Shown here piece after piece: positions 35,321 through 44,662 of a stretch of 64,000 nucleotides of DNA. The stretch spans positions 982,247-1,046,246 of the forward strand of contig NZ_VLLG01000003.1 of assembly GCF_007830125.1 (NCBI RefSeq), written 5' to 3'. The position numbers were made by a program, and so were the translations under genes. The number at the start of each line of letters is the position of its first letter. Within the stretch, counting starts at the first letter, position 1. The notes under the pieces are model-generated. The model did no database searches and was not told the origin of the DNA. It saw only the letters and a program-made list of their open reading frames with translations. Source of the DNA: Chitinophaga japonensis (GTDB lineage Bacteria; Bacteroidota; Bacteroidia; Chitinophagales; Chitinophagaceae).

Positions 35321-36032
35321 TATTTCACGAAAATACGGCCGCACTTATCATTACCCCTTCTCGCCCGGCACCACCAGCGATGACCGCATACGGCATGACT
35401 ATTGGCAGCATCTGCAAAAGATACCCGTGCTGGTGCATACCGAAAAGCTGGATGGCGAGAATAACTGTCTTTCACGTCATGGTGTGTTCGCACGTTCCCA
35501 TGCTGCGCCCACTACCTCGCCCTGGACGGAGAGTATCCGGCGTTTTTGGGAGGGTATCCGCAGGGACCTTGGCAACCTGGAAGTCTTTCTGGAGAACCTG
35601 TACGCGATCCATTCTATTGAATACCGCAACCTGGAACATCACTTTTACGTGTTTGCCATACGCGAGCATGACCGCTGGCTGAGCTGGGAGGAAACAAAGT
35701 TTTATGCCGGTATGCTGGGTTTGCCCGTGGTACCGGAGATACAAGTGATCCCTACGCCTGCAGACCGGCATGCTTTTGAGCAGGAAGTGTGCGCTATTGC
35801 CGCAGGGCCAGGGGCGCTGCAACCGTATAATATGCTGGATGGGAAACCATCTACAATGGAAGGCATCGTTACCCGTAACGTTGAAGGTTACCCGGTGGAT
35901 GCTTTCGCTGAAAATGTATTCAAATATGTGAGGAAAGGGCATGTGCAAACCGGCGCGCACTGGACGCGTAACTGGAAGCGCGCCCGCTTAAATTACGAAG
36001 GAGGTAAGCATGTGGACTATCACGGATCATAA
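35316..36032 (+). CDS. ATP-dependent RNA ligase, Rnl2-like
   Basis: A 238-residue nucleotidyltransferase-fold ligase. The adenylation motif I is KLDG with the reactive lysine at Lys44 (TEKLDGENN). Further motifs are ENLYAIHSIEY (93-103), FYVFAIRE, EGIVTRN (182-188, motif IV) and FKYVRK (202-207, motif V). It would seal 3'-OH and 5'-phosphate RNA ends, the chemistry of T4 Rnl2. At 238 residues it is little more than the catalytic domain, without the C-terminal domain of T4 Rnl2. The next gene, an HD-Pnk, overlaps by 23 bp and supplies the end-healing steps, so the pair forms a repair cassette. Confidence 0.88.
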   Translation: MAISRKYGRTYHYPFSPGTTSDDRIRHDYWQHLQKIPVLVHTEKLDGENNCLSRHGVFARSHAAPTTSPWTESIRRFWEGIRRDLGNLEVFLENLYAIHSIEYRNLEHHFYVFAIREHDRWLSWEETKFYAGMLGLPVVPEIQVIPTPADRHAFEQEVCAIAAGPGALQPYNMLDGKPSTMEGIVTRNVEGYPVDAFAENVFKYVRKGHVQTGAHWTRNWKRARLNYEGGKHVDYHGS

Positions 36033-37116
36033 AGACTGGACATTGCTGGAGCAGCAGTTTGACTGGGTGCGGGACATGCGGGAAGTACCCCAGGATGCGC
36101 TGCATCACGCAGAAGGCAACGTCGCCATACATACAAAAATGGTACTGGAAGCGATGGCACAGGATGTACGTTACCAGGAGCTGGATACGCAGGTACAGGA
36201 AACGCTTTGGGCAGCCGCCCTGCTGCACGATGTGGAAAAGCGCAGCACCACCGTTACGGAACCGGACGGCAGGATCACTGCCCATGGCCACGCACGCAAA
36301 GGCGCCCAGACGGCCCGGTTCCTTCTCTACCGTGACTTGCCTGCTCCCTTTTTTACCCGGGAGGAGATCGTGGGCCTGGTGCGGCATCACAGCCTTCCGC
36401 TCTGGTTGCTGGAGAAGCCCGATCCGCTGAAAACGCTGATCAGGGCCAGTATGGAAGTAAATACCCGCTGGCTGGCCATGCTTGCGCGCGCGGATGTGCG
36501 GGGGCGTATCTGCCAGGACCAGGAAGACCTGCTTTACCGGGTAGATTGCTTCGAAGAGTTCTGTAATGAGCAGGGCTGCTGGGGCGCCACCCGCCCCTTC
36601 CGTTCTGCTCATGCCCGCATGCATTACCTGGAGCGGGATGACGCCTACCCGGATTACGAGCCCTTTGAGGCGCCTGAAATGGAAGTAGTGCTGATGAGCG
36701 GGCTGCCGGGCGCCGGCAAGGACACTTTTGTGAAAAAGCATTTCCCCGGTATGCCCGTCATTTCCCTGGACGATATCCGCCTGCAACGCGGCATCGATCC
36801 TGGGGACAAGACCGGTAACGGTCAGGCCATCCAGGAAGCAAAAGAACGGGCCAGGGTGTTATTGCGGAAAAAGACAGGCTTTGTCTGGAACGCTACCAAT
36901 ACAACGGCGCAAATGCGCAGCCAGTTGATCTCGCTGTTCCTGGCTTACCGGGCACGCGTAAAGATCGTGTACGTGGAGAGCCCGTATATGGCCCTGCACA
37001 AGCAAAACCGCGACAGGGAAGCAGTGGTGCCCCCGGCCGTGATCGACCGGCTGGTGCGCAAACTGGAGGTGCCGGCGCCCTGGGAGGCCCATGAGGTGAG
37101 CTATCATATTCAATGA
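36010..37116 (+). CDS. HD-Pnk: HD phosphohydrolase fused to 5'-OH polynucleotide kinase
   Basis: A 368-residue bifunctional end-healing enzyme. The N-terminal HD domain (about 25-170) contains HAEGNVAIHT, the HD pair His73-Asp74 (ALLHDVEKR), HGHARKGAQTA and VRHHSLPLW. The C-terminal P-loop kinase has GLPGAGK (231-237), the catalytic Asp candidates 254-255 in SLDDIR, and WNATNTTAQMR. The architecture matches the Runella slithyformis HD-Pnk, whose HD part removes 2',3'-cyclic phosphates and whose kinase part phosphorylates 5'-OH ends. A good ribosome-binding site (GGAGG) precedes the ATG at 36010 inside the ligase gene. Together with the ligase it can restore RNA cut by ribotoxins. Confidence 0.92.
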   Translation: MWTITDHKDWTLLEQQFDWVRDMREVPQDALHHAEGNVAIHTKMVLEAMAQDVRYQELDTQVQETLWAAALLHDVEKRSTTVTEPDGRITAHGHARKGAQTARFLLYRDLPAPFFTREEIVGLVRHHSLPLWLLEKPDPLKTLIRASMEVNTRWLAMLARADVRGRICQDQEDLLYRVDCFEEFCNEQGCWGATRPFRSAHARMHYLERDDAYPDYEPFEAPEMEVVLMSGLPGAGKDTFVKKHFPGMPVISLDDIRLQRGIDPGDKTGNGQAIQEAKERARVLLRKKTGFVWNATNTTAQMRSQLISLFLAYRARVKIVYVESPYMALHKQNRDREAVVPPAVIDRLVRKLEVPAPWEAHEVSYHIQ

Positions 37117-37159
37117 CTGCGATCAGTGAGGGATAATATGACTATGAATTGACCAAACA

Positions 37160-37197
37160 AAACGGGGTAGTGCCAATCGCCTGGTACTACCCCGTTT
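37160..37197. terminator. Bidirectional terminator between HD-Pnk and susD
   Basis: A 16-bp stem with one G-T pair (37160-37175 with 37182-37197) and a 6-nt loop. The arms carry A and T runs outside, so the hairpin works for both convergent genes. Confidence 0.88.
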
Positions 37198-37215
37198 ATG
37201 CTACCCCGTTCTAAC

Positions 37216-38895
37216 TCAATACCCCGGGTTCTGCAACAGGTTGTTATTCCCGGATATGGCCTGCGTAGGCACCGGGAATCTTTTATAATGATCATCAGAG
37301 GGTTCATGGTCCCACCAGGATTCCGTCGTGAATTTTTTCCAGCGGATCAGGTCCGTCCTGCGGCGACCTTCGGCCAGGAATTCAGTGCCCCATTCATCCA
37401 GCATACGGTACTCATCCAGGTTGGCGGCTGTTACCGGGTCGGGATCTATGCCGTTTTCAAAATTGCGTTTTCTCACTTCATTGATCAGGGTGGCCGCCCC
37501 GCCTTTATCTCCTTCGCGCATCAGGCATTCTGCCAGCATGTACTGGATCTCCGTCAGGCGGATAGCCGGGTTATCCGCGCCCCAGCGCAGGCTTTTGTCC
37601 GTATTGTTCGGGACAGGCACCTTCACGATGCGGACGCCGGTATTCTCTTCTCCTTCCGACATTTTGGAGGGCAGCTCGCTTACGGAGGCGTAGCGCCTGC
37701 CGGGGCCCACTTCGGAGAAACGGCCTACCTGGTCTACAAATACCAGCGGCTGGTCTTTGTACTCTTCGCCGCCGGTGATCACTTCCCCGGAAGGCGTCAG
37801 GTGCGGGCCATAGATGAACATGCCTTCATAACGGCCTCCGCCCAGGTATTTATACGGTTTTTTCCGGAGGTCGAGGTCATTGAATTTCCTGAAGGGAGCA
37901 CCCAGCTTGTATTCCGCATACCATTCTCCCGTGGGTTTCTTTGAAGGGGTAAGATGTGCGCCGTTCCAGCCGCCGCCGTCTATGCCAAAATACTTAATTG
38001 TATTATAGTGGTAGAAGGTATTGTAGAACCAGTCATATTGCAGCTTGTTGAATTCCGAGGGAATGGACCAGATGATCTCCGGCGACCGGTCATTGCTAAA
38101 GTTGTGCGGGCCGTACCAGGTGGGGTCCAGGCTATATTCGCCGTATTGTTTGGACAGGATGTCCTGGCAGAGCTTTTTGCATTCCGCAAACATGGGCTGG
38201 CCGATATAGGCTTCCGCATTGAAATAAAGCCTTGCCAGCAAAGCGGCTGCAGCAGCCTGCCGTAAAGCCCCTTCTTCCATGTCCCCGGCATTCTTTTTCG
38301 GCAGTTTCTGTATGGCTTCCTTCAGCAGCGTTTCTACGTGCGTGAATGTCTCCTTATCGGTGTTGCGCGGCAGGGACTCGCCTTCCAGGGATTCGAAGAT
38401 CGGGAGTCCGCCGAAATAGTCAAGACCTCTCAGGTAGAAGAAGGCGATGAGCGTAGTGAGCTGGTTGATATGATCATCCTTATCCGCCTGCGTCAGCGCA
38501 AACTTTGTATAATCCAGCTTTTCCAGGTCCTGCTTGGTGTCCAGCGCTAAGGCAACTCCCATCAGTGTTCCGCGCCAGGTGCCCCATATCCAGTTGTCAT
38601 CCGGCGTCCAGCGATGGTAGTGATACCTTTCATTTTCCCCGCCGTTGTACCAGTGCCGGCCCTTGGTAGTGATAGCAAACTGGTCGGCAGTGTATTCCTG
38701 CAGGTTCCAGCGGTCCTCTCCCAGGTACCAGCGGGCATGGGTAAACGGGCGGTACAATGCCGCTTTGATGTCTTTTTCGCTTTTGAAGAATGTTTCAGGC
38801 GTTACCCTGTCATAGAACTCCTGGTCCAGGTTGGTACAGCCCCCCAGGATAAGGAAGGCCGCCGTCAGCAATGTAAATCCCAATATCTTTTGCAT
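37216..38895 (-). CDS. SusD/RagB family outer-membrane nutrient-binding lipoprotein
   Basis: A 559-residue surface lipoprotein. A signal peptide with lipobox LILGGC (Cys20) is followed by the SusD pattern LDQEFYDRVTPETFFKSEKD, TPR-like helices (HINQLTTLIAFFYLRGLDYF; EGALRQAAAAALLARLYFNA) and the C-terminal RLTEIQYMLAECLMREGDKG ... LIRWKKF. SusD proteins form the lid of the SusC channel and bind the glycan or other substrate. It lies 33 bp downstream of susC. No degradative enzyme accompanies this pair. Confidence 0.94.
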   Translation of the reverse strand: MQKILGFTLLTAAFLILGGCTNLDQEFYDRVTPETFFKSEKDIKAALYRPFTHARWYLGEDRWNLQEYTADQFAITTKGRHWYNGGENERYHYHRWTPDDNWIWGTWRGTLMGVALALDTKQDLEKLDYTKFALTQADKDDHINQLTTLIAFFYLRGLDYFGGLPIFESLEGESLPRNTDKETFTHVETLLKEAIQKLPKKNAGDMEEGALRQAAAAALLARLYFNAEAYIGQPMFAECKKLCQDILSKQYGEYSLDPTWYGPHNFSNDRSPEIIWSIPSEFNKLQYDWFYNTFYHYNTIKYFGIDGGGWNGAHLTPSKKPTGEWYAEYKLGAPFRKFNDLDLRKKPYKYLGGGRYEGMFIYGPHLTPSGEVITGGEEYKDQPLVFVDQVGRFSEVGPGRRYASVSELPSKMSEGEENTGVRIVKVPVPNNTDKSLRWGADNPAIRLTEIQYMLAECLMREGDKGGAATLINEVRKRNFENGIDPDPVTAANLDEYRMLDEWGTEFLAEGRRRTDLIRWKKFTTESWWDHEPSDDHYKRFPVPTQAISGNNNLLQNPGY

Positions 38896-38928
38896 ACTAA
38901 TGACTTGTGAAATGAATAATGTGGCCCA

Positions 38929-41900
38929 TTAAAAGCTGGCCTGCAGGCCAAACATGAACGTGCGTGTTTTCGGGTATACATCCCTTTCCTCAAAACCCGG
39001 TTCCAGGCCATTGATATTTACTTCCGGGTCCAGCCCGCTGTAATTCGTCAGCACGAACAGGTTACGGGCCGTAGCATACAGCCGCAACCCCTTGAGGGGC
39101 TTCACCATCTGCGGCCGGAAGGTGTATCCGAGGCTGAGGGCGTCCAGTTTCAGGAAAGTGCCTTTTTCCAGCCAGTAGTCGGTGAGCTCCTTTTCACCTG
39201 TGATATGCTGATGCTTGTCAAAGGCATCGCGGAGCACGTTCTGTCCTCTCACGTTCGGAAGGCTGTAGTACATGTTGATCATGTTGAATACATCATGCCC
39301 GATCCAACTGCGCATGTAAACGCCCGCGTCAAAATTTTTCCACCGCAGCGAGTGGTTCCACGAAAGGATCAGCGTGGGGATAGCATTGCCGACGAATGCT
39401 TTATCCTCATTCCGTTTAGCCTGCTCCGTTACATCAAAGGGCTTGCCTGTTTTATCATACAGCATCCAGTTGCCTTCCTCTGTAAAGCCGGCAAAGCGCC
39501 AGAGGAAGAAGCGGCCGATGTCTTCACCGGGATACAGGCGCACGGCGGTGCCGGGGTTACCGGGAGCGGGAAATGATTTACGGTCGGAGAAGGTCTGCCC
39601 GCCATTCAGCGTGGTCAGCGTGCTGCGGTTGGCAGACGCTACGATGCCGGTGGTATAATCCCAGTCTGCTGTTTTTACCGCGTTCCAGTTCAGCTCTACC
39701 TCATATCCCCTGTTCTCCATGTTGCCCACATTCACAGTGGTCTTGTCATGGATAGCAGGTGGCTGGGACACGCTTACGTCGTAGATCATATCATCCACAC
39801 GGCGTTTGTATACATCTATACGCCCGCTCAGGCGGTTGTCAAACAATGCGAAGTCAAGGCCGGCGTTGAACTCTTTCTTTACCTCCCAGCGGATATTGGG
39901 GTTCTGGTTATGCAGCACGCCATAGGTGCGCAGCCATTCCCCGTTCACCAGCCACCAGGTGTCCGGGCCGTACATGCGGGTGGCTACATTGGCATTGAAA
40001 CCTTCATTGCCGGTAGCGCCGTAGCCGCCGCGGATCTTCAGGTTGCTCACAATAGGGGAGCCTTTCAGGAAAGGTTCTTCAGACAGGCGCCAGGCGGCAG
40101 ACAGGCCGGGAAAGTCGCCCCAGCGGTTGCCGGGGGCAAACTTGGAGGAGCCTTCGTGGCGCAGGGAGGCAGTAACAATATACCGGTCCCGGAAGGAATA
40201 GTTCACCCGTCCGAAGAAAGCGATGAGCTTTACGGTGGGGCTCTTCCAGGAGCCCAGTCCTGCGCGCCCGTCGGCCAGCCAGGTGCCCGTGTTCATATCG
40301 TTTTCTTCAATCCCGTCTACCGGGAAATTGGAGTTGTTTGCGTCAAAACCCTGCCCGTTGAAATCCTGGTAGGTATAGCCGCCTACCGCGTTGACCTGGT
40401 GGTAGCCGATCGACTTGTTGTAATTCAGCGTCAGCTCCAGGGTACGGTCGTTCCACCGGCTGTAGGACTGGCTGGCATACCCGTCAATGTTATCATTGCG
40501 GGAAATGCGGTGCTGGGCTGAGCGGTAGAAGTTCTTATGCTCCGTGTCATTCTTTAATGCCACCATGCCGGAGGCGTACAGGTCTTTGGTGATGTTGATC
40601 TTCAGTGTGGAGCTGGCCAACAGGTACTTGAACTGTCCCTGGTCTTTCCGCAGCTTCACTTCCGCCAGCGGGTTAAAATAATCATAGCCGCCAACGGGAA
40701 TGTTGTAGCCGGTTACGTCATTCGGGTCATAAGGCGTTTCCGTAGGATTCATTACCAGCGCCATATTAAATATCCCGTTATCGCTGAAGTCCGCATCGGC
40801 CTGCATGTAGCTGATATTGCTCGTTAGTTCTGCTGCACCGTCAAAAAAGCGGAAGTAGGTATTGATACGGCCGCCGCGTTCTTTTCTTTTGGACTCAATG
40901 GCCATGCCTACGGCATCGCGGGCTGTGAAGGAAGCATATATCTGCGCATTTTCCGTTCCGCCGTTCACATTCAGCACGTAGCGCTGGCTGAAGGGAGACT
41001 GGTTGGTGACTTCCTTGTACCAGTCGGTTTTATGCCCGAAGTCGGTTCCCATGTCGTGTGCCACGAACTCTTCCGCGCTGAGGGACTCCGGCCTTCTGCG
41101 GACGGATTCAAGAAAAAGCTCGCTGGTAAAGCTGGCGCGTATGGCGCCGGCCTTTGCCTTTTTGGTAGTAATGAGGATCACGCCGCCGGAAGCCCTGGTG
41201 CCATAGATGGCGGCGGCAGACGCGTCCCGGAGTACGCTGATAGATTCAATATCTTCTTTCACCACCGTGTTGATATTGCCGCCAGGGATGCCGTCTATTA
41301 CCACCAGCGGGCCCTGGGCTGCATTGATGGAGTTTACGCCGCGGAGCTGGAGGGAAACGCCGGCGTTCGGATCCGTGCCATTCGTGGATTGCACCGTGAG
41401 GCCGGGCACTTTTCCCTGTATGGCCAGCAGCGGCGATACGGTGCCGGCAATCAGGTCACGCTGGCCCAGGTTGGTAACAGCGCCGGTGAGGTCCCGTTTG
41501 TTGATGGAGCCGTATCCCACTACCACTACTTCATTCAGCTCCGTATCCGCGCTTTCGAGCATCGTCACGTTGATGGTCGTTTGCCCGTTTACCGGGATGG
41601 CCTGTGCGGTATATCCCACATAGCTGAAAGTGAGCGTGCCTTTTTCGTCTACACGGACGGTATATTCGCCGGCTTCGTTCGTCACGGTGCCGGAACCGGG
41701 GCCGGATGCCACGGTAACGCCCGGCAGGGGAAAACCTTTGCTGTCCGTTACCAGCCCGGTTACAGTGATCAGCCCAAGCGGACGTTCATCTTTTTTAATG
41801 ACCACCAGTTTGTTCTCCATCTGGTCAAAAACGAGATCGGTGCCTGCCAGCAACCGGCTCAGCAGGTCCATTACGGGCATGTCCTTTGCATCCAGCGTCA

Positions 41901-42144
41901 CCTTTACCTGGTCGTTCAATACCAGGTTGCTGAACACAAACCTGTAATGGGTCTTACGCTCCACTTCCTTCAGGGCGCTGGTGAGCTTTGTATTGTGGAA
42001 ATCCACACTGACCCTGTCCTGTGAATTTCCCTCGTACGCCGTAACCTGCAATGTGGTAAGCAGCAATAATGCTGTTGTCAATTTCATAAGTAGAATCTTT
42101 TTAAACGCCCCTTCCAGGGGCAGTTTAATACAGGTGATTTTCAT
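38929..42144 (-). CDS. SusC/RagA TonB-dependent transporter with STN signalling domain
   Basis: A 1071-residue outer-membrane receptor. After a signal segment (LTTALLLLTTLQVTAYEG) comes an STN domain (about 48-115: TSALKEVERKTHYRFVF, DLLSRLLAGTDLVF), then a carboxypeptidase-D-like plug extension (ITVTGLVTDSKGFPLPGVTV), the TonB-box and plug region (LNEVVVVGYGSINKRDLTGA, SISVLRDASAAAIYGTRASG) and a beta barrel ending TRTFMFGLQASF. The STN domain normally contacts a FecR anti-sigma factor, which is encoded directly upstream, so substrate arrival can switch on the ECF sigma factor. Confidence 0.96.
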   Translation of the reverse strand: MKITCIKLPLEGAFKKILLMKLTTALLLLTTLQVTAYEGNSQDRVSVDFHNTKLTSALKEVERKTHYRFVFSNLVLNDQVKVTLDAKDMPVMDLLSRLLAGTDLVFDQMENKLVVIKKDERPLGLITVTGLVTDSKGFPLPGVTVASGPGSGTVTNEAGEYTVRVDEKGTLTFSYVGYTAQAIPVNGQTTINVTMLESADTELNEVVVVGYGSINKRDLTGAVTNLGQRDLIAGTVSPLLAIQGKVPGLTVQSTNGTDPNAGVSLQLRGVNSINAAQGPLVVIDGIPGGNINTVVKEDIESISVLRDASAAAIYGTRASGGVILITTKKAKAGAIRASFTSELFLESVRRRPESLSAEEFVAHDMGTDFGHKTDWYKEVTNQSPFSQRYVLNVNGGTENAQIYASFTARDAVGMAIESKRKERGGRINTYFRFFDGAAELTSNISYMQADADFSDNGIFNMALVMNPTETPYDPNDVTGYNIPVGGYDYFNPLAEVKLRKDQGQFKYLLASSTLKINITKDLYASGMVALKNDTEHKNFYRSAQHRISRNDNIDGYASQSYSRWNDRTLELTLNYNKSIGYHQVNAVGGYTYQDFNGQGFDANNSNFPVDGIEENDMNTGTWLADGRAGLGSWKSPTVKLIAFFGRVNYSFRDRYIVTASLRHEGSSKFAPGNRWGDFPGLSAAWRLSEEPFLKGSPIVSNLKIRGGYGATGNEGFNANVATRMYGPDTWWLVNGEWLRTYGVLHNQNPNIRWEVKKEFNAGLDFALFDNRLSGRIDVYKRRVDDMIYDVSVSQPPAIHDKTTVNVGNMENRGYEVELNWNAVKTADWDYTTGIVASANRSTLTTLNGGQTFSDRKSFPAPGNPGTAVRLYPGEDIGRFFLWRFAGFTEEGNWMLYDKTGKPFDVTEQAKRNEDKAFVGNAIPTLILSWNHSLRWKNFDAGVYMRSWIGHDVFNMINMYYSLPNVRGQNVLRDAFDKHQHITGEKELTDYWLEKGTFLKLDALSLGYTFRPQMVKPLKGLRLYATARNLFVLTNYSGLDPEVNINGLEPGFEERDVYPKTRTFMFGLQASF

Positions 42145-42274
42145 ACCTTAGAGTAGGTTTAAATGTTAGAAATGCGGCACAGGTATTGTCTGATGCACTG
42201 GCCATGTTTTTAACCGGGAGCGTACAGGTACCAACTGTGCCCTCCCTTCTTTTTTTAGCAAACGGGAATTTTAT

Positions 42275-43345
42275 TTATTTGACGTGATTTTGGTGACTGA
42301 TCGTTATTTCTTTTCCATTGATACTGTACGTAAATCCGTATGAAGCCTGCAGCGCTTTCATAACCTGGTAGATATCCTCTTTTTCAAATGTGGCGGTGAA
42401 ACTATATTGTTTGACGGTTTCATCTTCAAATATGATCTGCACATCAAACCAGCGTTCCAGCTTTTTCCTGATATCGGCGAAAGATTCATTTTCGAAGATC
42501 AGCCGGTTTTGCGACCAGGCTGTTTCGATATTCTCCTGGTTATGGTTGTAGGAAAGCGGCATGATGGCTGTTCCCAACTGGTGAACAACCGGCGAGGCCG
42601 GGCTGGATGAAGGCAGGGCGGCCAGGTCTTTGCTGAGTACGAATTTCTCCTTCGGCAGCAGCGTTTTGTAGCCGGATGCCGCGTGCTCCAGGCGTATTTC
42701 CACCTTGCCGCTGATGAGGGACGTTTCGCTTTTCTTTTCCCCCGGGTAAGCTTTTACGTTAAAGACGGTACCTAGTACCTTTATTTCATATCCTTCTACT
42801 TTTACGATAAATGGCTGACCGGCATCATGTGTTACATCAAACAGCGCCTCTCCCGAGAGGCTTACGGAACGGTGCTGGTTGCCGAAGTCCCGGTCTACCT
42901 GCAAAGTAGACCCGGCATTGAGCAGCACTGTAGAACTGTCCGGCAGCCTGATCTTCTTTTTTTCCGCCAGGGCTGTTGTGAACACGTATTCCTGTTCTGC
43001 CGCTGCCGGCTCCTGCCGCTTCCCGTTGCGGAAAAGGAAGGATACGGCTACAACGATCACAGCGATGGAAGCCGCTATGGCAATGGCTTTCCCGATATGC
43101 CGGCGCGGCCGGCTATCCGGGGATATTGCTGTTGTACCTGGTACAGGCGCATCCTCGGGCGCTTCCATCAGCATGAGGGAAAGGCCCAACACCAGTTCGC
43201 GGGCTTCTGCCAGCGTTCCCGCTTCCTCCGGGTGTGCTGCCTGGTAATTTTCCCAGTAAGCGACGTCTGCCGGGTCCCTGCCGTAGCAATAACTGATAAA
43301 TGTATCATCTATGACCAGTTGTTCTATCTCCAAACGATCGGGCAT
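42275..43345 (-). CDS. FecR family anti-sigma factor / signal transducer
   Basis: A 356-residue inner-membrane protein. The cytoplasmic N-terminal part (about 1-85) should bind the sigma factor, one transmembrane segment follows (IGKAIAIAASIAVIVVAVSF), and the periplasmic part carries the FecR domain (TTALAEKKKIRLPDSSTVLL, SGEALFDVTHDAGQPFIVKV) and a C-terminal DUF4974-type domain (SFADIRKKLERWFDVQIIF ... SYGFTYSINGKEITI). It lies between the sigma gene and the susC gene with which it should communicate. RseP-type cleavage may complete the signal. Confidence 0.95.
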   Translation of the reverse strand: MPDRLEIEQLVIDDTFISYCYGRDPADVAYWENYQAAHPEEAGTLAEARELVLGLSLMLMEAPEDAPVPGTTAISPDSRPRRHIGKAIAIAASIAVIVVAVSFLFRNGKRQEPAAAEQEYVFTTALAEKKKIRLPDSSTVLLNAGSTLQVDRDFGNQHRSVSLSGEALFDVTHDAGQPFIVKVEGYEIKVLGTVFNVKAYPGEKKSETSLISGKVEIRLEHAASGYKTLLPKEKFVLSKDLAALPSSSPASPVVHQLGTAIMPLSYNHNQENIETAWSQNRLIFENESFADIRKKLERWFDVQIIFEDETVKQYSFTATFEKEDIYQVMKALQASYGFTYSINGKEITISHQNHVK

Positions 43346-43443
43346 GCTATACCTGTTTTAGATATAGACGGAAGCGCCCGGCTGATTTACCAACTTTTCC
43401 TGGTAATTTTTTTGGGGGGGAGTGCGGGAAGGGGATTTTCCGC

Positions 43444-44004
43444 CTAAAGCAGGGGCAGCAGGGAGAAGACTGCTGCAATTTTCAAACGGGGATGCGCCCG
43501 TTTCAGCTCTTCCCGGAGGGCTTTGATGGCTTCGTAGAGGTTATTATAAACGGTCCGGGTATGAAGACCGGTACGTTCAGCGATCTGTTCCGTGGTGAGG
43601 CCTTCGTAATATTTCAGGTGGATCACTTTCTGGCAGCGGGCGGGCAGCCGTTTGTAAGCCGCCCTGATGGAGGCCAGCAATTCCTCGTTGGCCTGGATGC
43701 GTACCAGGCTTTCCAGCACGGAGGGCTCGTAGGCGGTGGTGTCCATCATCGCCGCCCGCTGTTGTACTGTTTTTGTATGCCGGTAGTGATCGATCAGTTT
43801 GCGGATAAAAGCCCTGGTGAGGTAGGTCCTGGGATGTTGGACCGCCGTGGGGTCGAGATCTTTTTGCAGCAGCTCCAGGAAGAATTGCTGCACCAGGTCC
43901 CGGCTTTCATCTTCTCCATATCCCCAGCGGGTGGCGACATGGATCAGGTGAATGTGGAACTGCGCGTACCAGTTGTCGACGTGTTGTGAAAAGCTTGACC
44001 CCAT
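43444..44004 (-). CDS. ECF-type RNA polymerase sigma factor
   Basis: A 186-residue sigma-70 family protein with region 2 (RDLVQQFFLELLQKDLDP, HPRTYLTRAFIRKLIDHYR) and region 4 (AAYKRLPARCQKVIHLKYYE, TTEQIAERTGLHTRTVYNNL). It is the first gene of the sigma-FecR-SusC-SusD series on the minus strand and presumably activates the susCD promoter when released by FecR. Confidence 0.93.
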   Translation of the reverse strand: MGSSFSQHVDNWYAQFHIHLIHVATRWGYGEDESRDLVQQFFLELLQKDLDPTAVQHPRTYLTRAFIRKLIDHYRHTKTVQQRAAMMDTTAYEPSVLESLVRIQANEELLASIRAAYKRLPARCQKVIHLKYYEGLTTEQIAERTGLHTRTVYNNLYEAIKALREELKRAHPRLKIAAVFSLLPLL

Positions 44005-44079
44005 AGCCCTGATGCGCCGAAAAAGTAATAATTAAATCCAAGCCATCCAAATTTCCCCGGAAAATGCTGCCCGGTAACC

Positions 44080-44115
44080 GCCGCAGCCCGCAGGTTTTGC
44101 CCTGCAGGCCGCGGC
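44080..44115 (-). terminator. Hairpin downstream of a small membrane-protein gene
   Basis: A 15-bp GC-rich stem with two mismatches (44080-44094 with 44101-44115) and a 6-nt loop, 16 bases after the minus-strand stop codon. There is no T run. Confidence 0.45.
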
Positions 44116-44131
44116 GGTATGTAGCCTGGCG

Positions 44132-44338
44132 TCAGCGCTGTGAACCGGTAGCGGCAACAGTATCTTCCTCCAGCTTTTTTTCAATGCTTTGCCGCAGTTC
44201 AAAAAGATTGTGACTGATGGCGGAAAGCCGGTCGCAAATATGATTGATGCGAAATACCCAGCGCAGGATTGCAACATAAATGACTACTACGCCGATGACC
44301 AGCATCAGTAATGGAATAAGTACTATGTAGTTATCCAT
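44132..44338 (-). CDS. Small membrane-anchored protein, unknown function
   Basis: A 68-residue protein with one N-terminal transmembrane helix (YIVLIPLLMLVIGVVVIYVAIL) and a cytoplasmic helical tail (INHICDRLSAISHNLFELRQ, then SIEKKLEEDT). I do not recognise a family. It lies in a group of three small minus-strand genes downstream of the divergent GH127 promoter region. An overlapping 81-residue frame (44032-44277) is less plausible because it is compositionally irregular. Confidence 0.55.
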   Translation of the reverse strand: MDNYIVLIPLLMLVIGVVVIYVAILRWVFRINHICDRLSAISHNLFELRQSIEKKLEEDTVAATGSQR

Positions 44339-44377
44339 AGGAAAATGTTTTATAAGGTGAAAAAATAGGCTGCCGCG

Positions 44378-44635
44378 TCAGCAGTTGCATTCGGACCTGT
44401 CTACATAAGTTTTATTTCCGTTGCTGTTGATATAGTAGCAACCTCCCTGTGCGCCTTTATACAGGCGCTTGCCGTTGTGGTATCCGCAGCCGGAAGCGCT
44501 GCCGCCGGAGGCGTTTCCCCCGGAACCGCTACCGCCTGAAGTGCTGCTGCCAGGAGACGTTTCGCCGGAACCGCCATCTTTTGAACAGGCCAGTAAGGAG
44601 AGCATAATAAGGGTTGACAGTAAGATCTTTTTCAT
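44378..44635 (-). CDS. Small cysteine-rich lipoprotein
   Basis: An 85-residue lipoprotein: lipobox LSLLAC (Cys17), a Ser/Gly low-complexity linker (residues 20-48), and a compact C-terminal motif YKGAQGGCYYINSNGNKTYV followed by DRSECNC. The motif resembles the short basic adaptor-like repeat known from chlorovirus proteins and common at the ends of Bacteroidota exoproteins. Cysteines in this part may form disulfides. The role is unknown. Confidence 0.72.
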   Translation of the reverse strand: MKKILLSTLIMLSLLACSKDGGSGETSPGSSTSGGSGSGGNASGGSASGCGYHNGKRLYKGAQGGCYYINSNGNKTYVDRSECNC

Positions 44636-44662
44636 AGCGTATAGTTGAGTTTACTCGTAATA

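Noticed and set aside
44032..44277. 81-codon minus-strand frame overlapping the small membrane-protein gene
   Set aside because: The overlapping 68-residue frame has a clean transmembrane helix plus charged helix; the 81-codon frame runs through the terminator hairpin.
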